Shown here piece by piece: positions 1 through 5,275 of a stretch of 5,275 nucleotides of DNA (its first letter is position 1; the number at the start of each line of letters is the position of its first letter). The notes below the pieces were generated by a model. The model made no database searches, was not told where the DNA came from, and saw only the letters and a program-made list of their open reading frames with translations. The DNA lies in assembly GCA_964195005.1 (NCBI GenBank), contig CAXMOO010000034.1, positions 1 through 5,275 on the forward strand. Direction: 5' to 3'. The translations under genes were made by a program, and so were the position numbers. The stretch comes from JAUXLW01 sp964195005. Lineage in GTDB: Bacteria; Actinomycetota; Acidimicrobiia; Spongiisociales; SHLN01.

Positions 1-176
1 CCGTCTCGAAGATGCAGCCCGTCGCGCCGGAGATCGAGATCGACCTCGCCCAGATCCCATTCCCCGATGGCCACGGTCCCCGCCACAATTCGCAGCTCAT
101 CCGCGGAGGTCGCCGCGCTTGCGCTCACTTCCCCGGTCTCGCCGAGCAGCGTCACCGTTCCAAGAAATTCCTCCAC
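1..176 (-). CDS. Unrecognised small protein, N-terminal part only
   Basis: The minus strand is open from GTG at 176 to the left edge (58 codons, then two bases). It reads roughly MEEFLGTVTLLGETGEVSAS, followed by alternating hydrophobic and charged residues that end GLHLRD. Third positions are GC-rich and there is no stop, as expected for a real gene. No signal peptide or membrane segment is visible. The short strand-like segments separated by glycines suggest a small all-beta domain, but I do not recognise the family and assign no function. The start is uncertain. GTG at 176 has a TANNNT-like box (TACGAT, complement of 182-187) five bases upstream, which suits a leaderless start. An in-frame TTG at 182 would add two residues. 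Neither start has a clear Shine-Dalgarno sequence. The gene is divergent from the hydrolase at 332. The C-terminus lies outside the window, so total length is unknown. Confidence 0.6.
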   Translation of the reverse strand, partial: MEEFLGTVTLLGETGEVSASAATSADELRIVAGTVAIGEWDLGEVDLDLRRDGLHLRD

Positions 177-331
177 ACTCAATCGTATCGGACAATCCAG
201 CAAATTCGTTGACCCGCGCGCGGGGAGACCCGGCCTCGAGACCCATCCAGGCCCACGTCAAACGGACAATGCCCATCCAGAGAGACCGCGAAAACTAACA
301 TAAGCTGCATCGCGACCCGATAGATAGGTAC
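177..331. promoter_or_regulatory. Divergent intergenic region with short repeats; promoters not firmly placed
   Basis: About 155 bases separate the two divergent genes, so both promoters should lie here. On the minus strand, TACGAT (complement of 182-187) fits a -10 box for a leaderless start at 176. On the plus strand, TAACAT at 296-301 fits TANNNT and would give a leader of about 25 bases for the hydrolase, but no good -35 box stands 17 bases upstream. AGG at 326-328 is only three bases from the ATG at 332, so the ribosome site is poor. The region also holds a perfect 12-bp palindrome, CCCGCGCGCGGG, at 213-224. There are two 8-9 base direct repeats: CGGACAAT at 189-196 and 263-270, and CCCATCCAG at 242-250 and 272-280. 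These could be regulator sites, but nothing in the sequence names a regulator. Confidence 0.35.
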
Positions 332-1756
332 ATGCGGTATCTCGAGATCCTTTTGCTTGCGCTCAGCGCCCTCTGGTTTCTGCTTCCTGGATTCACCAGT
401 ATTCGAGGCTGGAGACAAGGCCTTGGATTCCTCGTCGCCGTCAGTGTGCCGTGGCAACTCGCCCTCGAGGGCTATCGGTGGCAGATGGTTCCCGGCTATG
501 TGCTGGCAGTCCTCATCGGGATTTATACCTGGTGGGACTTCATCGGGCCGCCGGCCGAGCTTCGTCCCGAGATCCCCGGTAGACGCATCGGACGGGCACT
601 TGCAGGCCTGGTCGGCGTTGTGGCACTGGCGCTGCCCATAGTCCTTCCGGTGCCCCGGCTTCCCACTCCCGGCGGGTCGTTCGCGGTAGGAACGCTCTCG
701 CTCCACCTCGTGGACGATGCCAGACAAGAAACGTACGGACCCAACCCAGGAGGCCCCCGCGAGTTGATGGTGCAATTCTTCTATCCCGCCGAGCCAGGGC
801 AGGACGCCGAAACCGGGCCGTGGATCGAAGACCTCGACGCAGTAGGGGTCCAGCTCGCCAAGTACGTCGAAGTGCCGTCCTTCGCTTTCGACCATCTGGG
901 GCTCACAGACACCCACACATATCCGGACGCTCCAGTCTCGGAGGCCTCCGCCTCCTATCCCGTGGTCATTTACTCCCATGGCTGGCGGGGGTTTCGGACG
1001 GTTAACTTCAACCAGGCGGAAGCTCTGGCCAGTGAGGGCTATGTGGTCGTGACCATCGACCACACCTACGCCTCCACCATGACCGTGTTCCCCGGCGGTC
1101 GCGAAGTGGCAGTCGATCCCAACGCTCTTCCCGACGAGGACGTTGTCGGCCCAAAGCGGTTCCTCGAGGCCGGCCGGCGTCTCAACGAGGTGATGACGGC
1201 CGACCTCGACTTCGTTGTGGATGAGCTGGCAGAGATAAACCGGGGTAGCCGCTCGACCACGCTGGCCCAGCGGCTTGACATGGACCGGGTGGGACTATTC
1301 GGCCATTCGGCGGGTGGTGGCGCCGTGGTGTCGTTCTGCGCAACCGACCGCCGCTGCAAAGCCGGCATCGGGTTCGATCCCTGGGTGGAGCCCGTCGATC
1401 CCGTAGTCATTGCCCGCGGCCTCCAGGTTCCTTTCGGATTCGTGCGCAGCGAGCAATGGACCCACCACGACAACGAGCCGCCACTCCGACGACTCTTCGA
1501 CAACGGTGGGCCTGATCAGTATTGGCACGCCATCTCGGGGACCGAGCATCGCGACTTCGTTTTCGTCCCTCTCCTCAGCCCCGTCGGTGGGCTATTGGGG
1601 ATCCAGGGATCAATCGATTCGGGTCGACTGGTCGATCTCCTCGACAACCACCTCGCCGGTTTCTTCGGGCAATACCTGATGGGCGAGGACACCGGATTTC
1701 CGGACAGCACCGTTCTCGAATTCGAGGAACTCATTGCCGCCCCGGCCAGTCCTTAG
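332..1756 (+). CDS. Membrane-anchored alpha/beta hydrolase, PAF acetylhydrolase-like
   Basis: This 474-residue protein has a membrane part followed by a serine-hydrolase domain. Four hydrophobic helices lie near residues 4-20, 29-46, 53-70 and 86-106. Arginines in the loops at 22-30 and 72-88 place those loops inside by the positive-inside rule, so the catalytic part is predicted to face outward. The hydrolase domain (about 115-455) has the oxyanion-hole strand VVIYSHGWRG (211-220) and the nucleophile elbow GHSAGG with Ser326. The likely acid is Asp349 in GFDPW and the likely base is His406 in GTEHRDF. The stretch after the histidine, FVPLLSP, also matches the platelet-activating-factor acetylhydrolase family as I know it, and EGYRWQMVP (46-54) is typical of bacterial membrane-bound members. 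Activity is probably hydrolysis of short or oxidised acyl esters, perhaps on phospholipids; the substrate is inferred. The ATG at 332 directly precedes helix 1, which supports the start. The gene is convergent with the protease, with an inserted element between them. Confidence 0.88.
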   Translation: MRYLEILLLALSALWFLLPGFTSIRGWRQGLGFLVAVSVPWQLALEGYRWQMVPGYVLAVLIGIYTWWDFIGPPAELRPEIPGRRIGRALAGLVGVVALALPIVLPVPRLPTPGGSFAVGTLSLHLVDDARQETYGPNPGGPRELMVQFFYPAEPGQDAETGPWIEDLDAVGVQLAKYVEVPSFAFDHLGLTDTHTYPDAPVSEASASYPVVIYSHGWRGFRTVNFNQAEALASEGYVVVTIDHTYASTMTVFPGGREVAVDPNALPDEDVVGPKRFLEAGRRLNEVMTADLDFVVDELAEINRGSRSTTLAQRLDMDRVGLFGHSAGGGAVVSFCATDRRCKAGIGFDPWVEPVDPVVIARGLQVPFGFVRSEQWTHHDNEPPLRRLFDNGGPDQYWHAISGTEHRDFVFVPLLSPVGGLLGIQGSIDSGRLVDLLDNHLAGFFGQYLMGEDTGFPDSTVLEFEELIAAPASP

Positions 1757-1769
1757 TGCTCTGGCACTA
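1754..1769. repeat. 16-bp palindrome spanning the hydrolase stop codon
   Basis: TAGTGC (1754-1759), a TCTG loop and GCACTA (1764-1769) form a perfect six-base-pair hairpin. Its first three bases are the hydrolase TAG stop. Its last three bases (CTA, 1767-1769) would read TAG on the minus strand. No T-run follows, so it is at best a weak transcription stop. The right end of the palindrome is also the left junction of the inserted element. Confidence 0.6.
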
Positions 1770-1927
1770 GTGTCCTGTGTCGTAAGTTTGTGCTGATATC
1801 GCCGAGCACTCGGCGTTCATGGCAAGGACGCAGGACGAAGGCATAGTGGGGCTACGTCGAGGACGAGGACGCAGCCAGGGGCGTCGAGGGCCGGCAAGAT
1901 CTGTGCAGGACTTGCGACTCGGGACAC
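1770..1927. mobile_element. MITE-like element, 158 bp, terminal inverted repeats with TA flanks
   Basis: The left end GTGTCCTGTGTCGTAAGT (1770-1787) and the inverted right end GTGTCCCGAGTCGCAAGT (complement of 1910-1927) agree at 14 of 18 positions. Partial similarity continues inward to a shared GATC/ATATC end. TA lies immediately outside each end (1768-1769 and 1928-1929), as expected for the TA target duplication of IS630/Tc1-mariner elements. The interior has no convincing open reading frame. It contains a hairpin, CGCCGAG-CA-CTCGGCG (1800-1815), and a direct repeat CGTCGAGG (1855-1862 and 1882-1889). Such a small element would have to be mobilised in trans by a transposase encoded elsewhere. 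It lies exactly between two convergent genes, so it may also slow transcription from both sides. The IS630 assignment rests on the ends only. It could instead be an internally deleted insertion sequence or another repeat family. Confidence 0.7.
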
Positions 1928-3963
1928 TAGCCCCACCACCCCGCCAGAGCAGTGTGCGCCTGGCTCCCGAATCGGACTAGCTGCTGGGATTCACCCCCGA
2001 GGATGTTGAGAACACCGTTGAGATAGAGCGCCGGCGTCTCGGATCCGTCGCCATTCCAATCTCCGACTACCGGCTGGGCCGAAGTGACCGGGACCGACCA
2101 CGATTCTCCATCGGCGGTGGTGAGCAGTCCTGTCTCCGGGTCGAGTACGGCGACGCTGTCGACACCATCGCCGTCCCAATCCCCCGCCAGCGGAATGCTG
2201 GCACTCCCACCTAGATCGAAGGTGACGTCGGAGAAACCAAACGTGTTCGAGTTGCGCAGATAGAACCGGCCCTCACCACCGCGAAAGATGCCGACCGAAT
2301 CGACGCCGTCGCCGTCCCAGTCGCCGCACACCGGCTGGTCGGTTGGAATGCCGAAGTAGAAATCGAGGTCGGCAAAGCCGATGGTGTTCGAGTTACGCAG
2401 GTATACAAAACCGCTGTAAGGGCGATAGAGGCCCACCGTGTCCACCCCGTCACCGTCCCAGTCGCACATCATCGCCAGGTCGCCGGGTACTCCGTAGTAG
2501 AAGTCGTACCCTGCACCTTCCCCCAGTCGCAGTGTCCAAACTCCTCGTCGGGGATCGTGCAAAGCAACCTGGGCTCGCGGCGACAGAGTGGTCAGCTGTG
2601 CCGTGTGAGCAGCGCTGCGGTTGCCGGATCCATCGACGGCGGTGACGACTGCTTCGTAGGAGCTATCCGGCTCGAGGCCCACGATTGTTGCCGTCGAACC
2701 GTCGACGGTCATCTGCAGTGTCCCGTCGATGGCGACCTCATAGGAGACCGGCCCGCTGTCGGTACCCGGATCCCACACCAGAGTGGCACTGGTGGCTTCC
2801 ACTCCCTGGACCCAGACCGGACCTGCGAACTCGGGGGCGGTGGAGTCGTGCAATTCAACGGTGAACGTTCCCCCCCTCTGTTCGACAACGGCCAGCCTCC
2901 AGCCGTTAATCAGCTCAATTTCCTCGCCTACGCCAAACACATGAGCGTAGGAACCGGATTCTGCCGGGTATTGCTGCACCCGCCGGGAAAGGCCGAAGCA
3001 TGGAAACGGGCTGTCGCAGGCCTCAGGACGTTGGTCGAGCACATGCACGGTCACGCCCGCCGCTGGAAGGCCGGCGTCGTAACCCTGCTGGACCCTGGCA
3101 TCAACCACCGTCAACCAGCCCTGCTCACCGTTGGGAATCATCAGCAGTTGATCGCCGGCACTACCGACCGCGGCCACCGTATAAGTGCCGGGCGAAGTGA
3201 TGTACTCGACGTCGTACGGCTCGATCCAGCCGGCGATGTAGCGATTGAGGCCCAGCGTTCCCATGAGCTTGGTGCGGTCTCCCGCCTTGCTCATCACGTC
3301 GATCGGGTTGTCGTACTCGGCCCAGGTCCCCGAGGCGGCGCCGCTGAAACTATGCCCGAAGTGAATCGTGTGCCCCAGCTCATGGACCACGGTTACCAAC
3401 CGCGGGTTGGCACCTACCACCGCATGGGCGCCAACAGTCAGGGTGCGGTAGTTGTCGGGATAGGTCTCCGGCGAATCAGGGCACAGGCCTTCATAGGGGC
3501 ACCAGATCCCACTCTGGGCACTGCCGCCGTTGGCGGCCTCGTCGGTGATGATGAGCGCACCGTTGGGTTGGGACGTCACACTTTCGCTGACCGAATTAGC
3601 GCAGCTACCGTTCTCGACCACGGCTCCACCGGCACGAAAGACAGGCTGGTAGGCACCTTCCGACATCCACTCGTAGACGGAACCCACAGTGGTGTTCAGC
3701 GTCGCCACGGCATAGCCGAGGTTCACAGCGGTGGAACCCTCCGGCGTATCGCACAGCCAGACCTCCCAGACGTCTTCGCCCATAGTGTGCATGCGCAGCT
3801 CGGAACTGCCGGCGATGACGCCGAGTGGTTCCCAGCCATAAACGTCGTCGCCCAACGCGGCGAGGTTCGTAGCGGTTGCTGCCCCCCACGGAACCAGGGC
3901 AGCCCCGATGAACACAGCGAGAAGCATCTCCCGCCAGACCCGCCGCCGGGTCGTGTTAGCCAT
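1927..3963 (-). CDS. Secreted zinc metalloprotease, gametolysin (M11)-like, with FN3 and DxDxDG repeats
   Basis: This 678-residue protein, counted from ATG at 3963, begins with a signal peptide: an RRR n-region, a hydrophobic core (about 13-27) and likely cleavage near residues 29-31. The catalytic domain (about 35-370) carries HELGHTIHFGH with His194, Glu195, His198 and His204. It is followed by NPIDVMS, whose Met224 suits the Met-turn of metzincins. The next stretch (AGWIEPYDVEY through VTVHVLDQ) resembles the M11 gametolysin fold. A fibronectin type III domain spans about 376-460. Four DWDGDG-type calcium motifs follow at about 501, 548, 595 and 635. Eight cysteines fit an exported protein. 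The probable role is degradation of extracellular protein; the substrate is unknown. An in-frame GTG at 3999 would add 12 residues, but it overlaps the -35 box and would precede the signal peptide awkwardly, so ATG at 3963 is preferred. The gene lies 59 bases after rdgB with its own promoter. The stop TAG overlaps the edge of the inserted element. Confidence 0.85.
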   Translation of the reverse strand: MANTTRRRVWREMLLAVFIGAALVPWGAATATNLAALGDDVYGWEPLGVIAGSSELRMHTMGEDVWEVWLCDTPEGSTAVNLGYAVATLNTTVGSVYEWMSEGAYQPVFRAGGAVVENGSCANSVSESVTSQPNGALIITDEAANGGSAQSGIWCPYEGLCPDSPETYPDNYRTLTVGAHAVVGANPRLVTVVHELGHTIHFGHSFSGAASGTWAEYDNPIDVMSKAGDRTKLMGTLGLNRYIAGWIEPYDVEYITSPGTYTVAAVGSAGDQLLMIPNGEQGWLTVVDARVQQGYDAGLPAAGVTVHVLDQRPEACDSPFPCFGLSRRVQQYPAESGSYAHVFGVGEEIELINGWRLAVVEQRGGTFTVELHDSTAPEFAGPVWVQGVEATSATLVWDPGTDSGPVSYEVAIDGTLQMTVDGSTATIVGLEPDSSYEAVVTAVDGSGNRSAAHTAQLTTLSPRAQVALHDPRRGVWTLRLGEGAGYDFYYGVPGDLAMMCDWDGDGVDTVGLYRPYSGFVYLRNSNTIGFADLDFYFGIPTDQPVCGDWDGDGVDSVGIFRGGEGRFYLRNSNTFGFSDVTFDLGGSASIPLAGDWDGDGVDSVAVLDPETGLLTTADGESWSVPVTSAQPVVGDWNGDGSETPALYLNGVLNILGGESQQLVRFGSQAHTALAGWWG
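2005..2538 (-). repeat. Tandem DWDGDG repeat region of the protease
   Basis: The C-terminal part of the protease consists of tandem units built as a strand pair, YLRNSNT (or an equivalent), GFxDxxFxxG, a proline-rich turn and DWDGDGVDxVG. The Asp-rich motifs begin at codons 2463, 2322, 2181 and 2061, so the first three are exactly 47 residues apart and the last step is 40. The repeat is visible in DNA as well: GTGTTCGAGTTGCGCAG at 2243-2259 recurs at 2384-2400 with one change. The DxDxDG pattern is a known calcium-binding loop. The fourth unit is degenerate (DWNGDGSETP). Units of this kind in secreted proteins are usually thought to give stability or surface binding; the exact role here is inferred. 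Confidence 0.75.
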
Positions 3964-3968
3964 ACCAT

Positions 3969-4007
3969 CAAAGTACTCAAAGTGGGGCGCATTGCCCACG
4001 CAAAGTG
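3969..4007 (-). promoter_or_regulatory. Predicted leaderless promoter of the protease gene, with CAAAGTR repeats
   Basis: Reading the minus strand, TACTTT (3970-3975) fits the actinobacterial TANNNT -10 box and ends six bases before the ATG at 3963. That is the spacing of a leaderless transcript starting at the A of the ATG, and no Shine-Dalgarno sequence is present. TGGGCA (3993-3998) stands 17 bases further up and matches TTGACA at four of six positions. Three copies of CAAAGTG/A on the plus strand (3969-3975, 3978-3984, 4001-4007) cover the -10 box, the spacer and the upstream edge. An imperfect palindrome, GTGGG...CCCAC (3982-3999), overlaps the -35 box. On the minus strand the same hairpin is followed by TTT and could weakly end rdgB transcription. 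Confidence 0.5.
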
Positions 4008-4022
4008 ACTAGGCCGGGATGG

Positions 4023-4592
4023 CTACTTCCTGAGTGCCTCTGCCAGGGCCGCCAGGGCGCGAGCGCGATGGCTGATCTTGTTCTTGGCCCCTTCCGGAAT
4101 CTCAGCCAGGGTCTGGTAATCGAACTCGGCCACTTCGAAGATGGGGTCGTAACCGAACCCCCCCGCTCCCCGCCGGGACAGGGCGATGCGACCCTCGAGG
4201 ATGCCCTCGGCCAGTGTGGAGGATCTGTCGGGCCGCACCAGGGCTACGGCAGTCCGAAAAGTCGCTCGACGATCCTCAAAGCCACCTAGGTCGGACAACA
4301 GCTTGGCGACGTTGTCTGCGTAGGTGGCGTCGGGGCCGGCGAAGCGGGCGGTGTGGACTCCGGGAGCGCCTCCCAGCGCGGCTACTTCGAGGCCGGTGTC
4401 ATCAGCCAGGGCGCTAACACCCGTTGCCTCAACAACCGACCGGGCTTTGTGGAGTGCGTTTTCCTCGAGGGTCTCGTACGGCTCCTCGACGTCTGGCCAG
4501 TCCAGCCCCCGCACCACTTCGAATCCGTTGGGGAGCATGGCGAGCACTTCTTCCACTTCCCGGATCTTGTCCGGGTTCTTGGAGGCCACCAC
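4023..4592 (-). CDS. rdgB: XTP/dITP diphosphatase (non-canonical purine NTP pyrophosphatase, HAM1 family)
   Basis: This cytosolic enzyme hydrolyses ITP, dITP and XTP to monophosphate and pyrophosphate, keeping deaminated purines out of DNA and RNA. All family signatures are present. Counted from GTG at 4592 they are SKNPDKIREVE (4-14) for substrate binding, ENALHKA (44-50), ADDTGLEV with the catalytic Asp pair at 64-65, PGVHTARFAG (77-86), GFGYDPIF (145-152) and ISHRARAL (173-180). At 189 residues it is slightly short at the N-terminus. Aligned with E. coli RdgB (MQKVVLATGN), the natural start would be four residues upstream, at a CTG (4604-4602) that overlaps the rph stop. GTG at 4589 has AGGG (4595-4598) at better spacing but shortens the first strand further. 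The gene lies eight bases after rph on the same strand, clearly one operon. Confidence 0.95.
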   Translation of the reverse strand: MVASKNPDKIREVEEVLAMLPNGFEVVRGLDWPDVEEPYETLEENALHKARSVVEATGVSALADDTGLEVAALGGAPGVHTARFAGPDATYADNVAKLLSDLGGFEDRRATFRTAVALVRPDRSSTLAEGILEGRIALSRRGAGGFGYDPIFEVAEFDYQTLAEIPEGAKNKISHRARALAALAEALRK

Positions 4593-4600
4593 GACCCTGC

Positions 4601-5275
4601 TCAGCCCGCCACCGCCTTGCGCTGCAGGTCGATGAGCTGCCCGATGCCGGCCGCCGCCGCGTCTACCAGCCCGTTGAGATCATCCCGGGTGAAAGGAGCG
4701 TGCTCGGCGGTGCCCTGCACCTCGATGAGGCGACCGGAGCCAGTCATGACCACGTTGAAGTCGACGTCGACGGAAATGTCCTCCGGGTAGTCGAGATCGA
4801 GAAGCACCCGGCCGTCGCGAACGCCGACGCTGACGGCGGCGCAGTGGTCGAGCAGCGGATCGGCCTCGCAAAGCCCTTGCTCACGGGCGGCCGCTAGAGC
4901 GTCATGAAGGGCGATCCAGGCCCCGGTGATGCTGGCGGTGCGGGTGCCGCCGTCGGCCTGGAGCACGTCGCAATCCACGCGTACCGATATTTCGCCAAGC
5001 TTCTCCAGGTCGACCACCGCACGCAGGGAACGCCCGATGAGACGCTGGATCTCCTTGGTGCGACCGCCGTTGACCGAACTGCGCGAGATGCGCTCAACCG
5101 ACGACCCGGGCAGCATCGAATACTCGGCCGTCACCCACCCCTTGCCGGTGTCCTTCAGCCAGCGAGGAACCGACGGGTCGATACCGGCGGTGCACAACAC
5201 CCGCGTTCGGCCCATCTCGATCAGCACCGAGCCCGGCGTCATCTCGGTGTAACCCCGGGAGATGTTGACTTCGCG
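4601..5275 (-). CDS. rph: Ribonuclease PH, N-terminus cut by the window edge
   Basis: RNase PH is a phosphate-dependent 3'-to-5' exoribonuclease that trims the 3' ends of tRNA precursors and works as a ring-shaped hexamer. The frame is open to the right edge and its first visible residues are REVNISRGYTE, upstream of an internal ATG at 5242. They align with RPVTLTRNYTK at residues 12-22 of E. coli RNase PH, so about 11 residues are missing and the ATG at 5242 is not the true start. Numbered from the first visible residue, key motifs are GSVLIEMGRTRVLCTA (15-30), GWVTAEYSMLPGS (46-58), GGRTKEIQRLIGRSLRA (70-86) and DCDVLQADGGTRTASITGA (101-119), the last containing the phosphate-binding Arg. 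The metal-site Asp residues lie in DYPED and VDFN (162-173), followed by EVQGTAE (185-191). The C-terminus is complete. The TGA stop at 4601-4603 lies just before rdgB, an order also seen in mycobacteria. The promoter is outside the window. Confidence 0.96.
   Translation of the reverse strand, partial: REVNISRGYTEMTPGSVLIEMGRTRVLCTAGIDPSVPRWLKDTGKGWVTAEYSMLPGSSVERISRSSVNGGRTKEIQRLIGRSLRAVVDLEKLGEISVRVDCDVLQADGGTRTASITGAWIALHDALAAAREQGLCEADPLLDHCAAVSVGVRDGRVLLDLDYPEDISVDVDFNVVMTGSGRLIEVQGTAEHAPFTRDDLNGLVDAAAAGIGQLIDLQRKAVAG

Noticed and set aside
179..1063. A long minus-strand open frame (294 codons) opposite the hydrolase.
   Set aside because: It is antisense to a gene with a clear catalytic triad and membrane helices. 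Its composition (Arg, Pro and His rich with no recognisable domain) is typical of a GC-rich shadow frame.
1770..1927. A structured non-coding RNA or a small gene inside the intergenic element.
   Set aside because: No convincing reading frame or known RNA fold was recognised. The matched inverted ends and TA flanks are better explained by a mobile element.
3964..3999. GTG at 3999 as the start of the protease.
   Set aside because: It lies within the likely -35 box, has no ribosome site, and would put 12 extra residues before a well-formed signal peptide.
3982..3999. A strong intrinsic terminator after rdgB.
   Set aside because: The stem is about five pairs with a bulge and only three Ts follow. 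It overlaps a more convincing promoter, so it is mentioned only as a weak possibility.
2557..4008. A 483-codon plus-strand open frame opposite the protease.
   Set aside because: The minus strand encodes a signal peptide, zinc motif, FN3 domain and ordered repeats. The plus-strand translation shows no domain and crosses the protease promoter.
5240..5242. ATG at 5242 as the start of RNase PH.
   Set aside because: The frame stays open to the window edge and its upstream residues (REVNISRGYTE) match the conserved N-terminal strand of RNase PH, so this Met is internal.

Overview
The window looks like chromosomal DNA from a high-GC Gram-positive bacterium, most likely an actinobacterium and perhaps of the Acidimicrobiia type. 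The evidence is the GC-rich third codon positions, frequent GTG starts, a TANNNT -10 box placed for a leaderless transcript, the rph-rdgB gene pair (also adjacent in mycobacteria), and a secreted protein with the DWDGDGVD / YLRNSNT repeats I associate with that class. The lineage is an inference from memory of these families; no 16S or other marker gene is present.

Layout from left to right: (1) 1-176, minus strand, the first 58 codons of an unrecognised small protein that runs off the left edge. (2) 177-331, a divergent intergenic region with short direct repeats and a perfect CG palindrome. (3) 332-1756, plus strand, a four-helix membrane-anchored alpha/beta hydrolase of the platelet-activating-factor acetylhydrolase type. 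(4) 1768-1929, a 158-bp non-coding element with about 18-bp imperfect terminal inverted repeats and TA at both outer edges. It has the structure of a MITE and sits between two convergent genes. (5) 1927-3963, minus strand, a secreted zinc metalloprotease of gametolysin (M11)-like type with a fibronectin III domain and calcium-type DxDxDG repeats, apparently driven by its own leaderless promoter. (6) 4023-4592, minus strand, the XTP/dITP diphosphatase RdgB. (7) 4601-5275, minus strand, RNase PH, missing about 11 N-terminal residues beyond the right edge.

The rph-rdgB pair is a tight operon for RNA 3'-end processing and nucleotide-pool cleaning. The protease and hydrolase are envelope or extracellular enzymes that share no obvious pathway with that pair or with each other. 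I see no defence system, CRISPR array, RNA gene or clearly new multi-gene system. The most distinctive spot is the convergent junction at 1754-1930. There the MITE-like element appears to have landed in the TA of the protease stop codon and regenerated that stop. Before insertion, the two convergent stop codons would have formed the two ends of one 16-bp palindrome.
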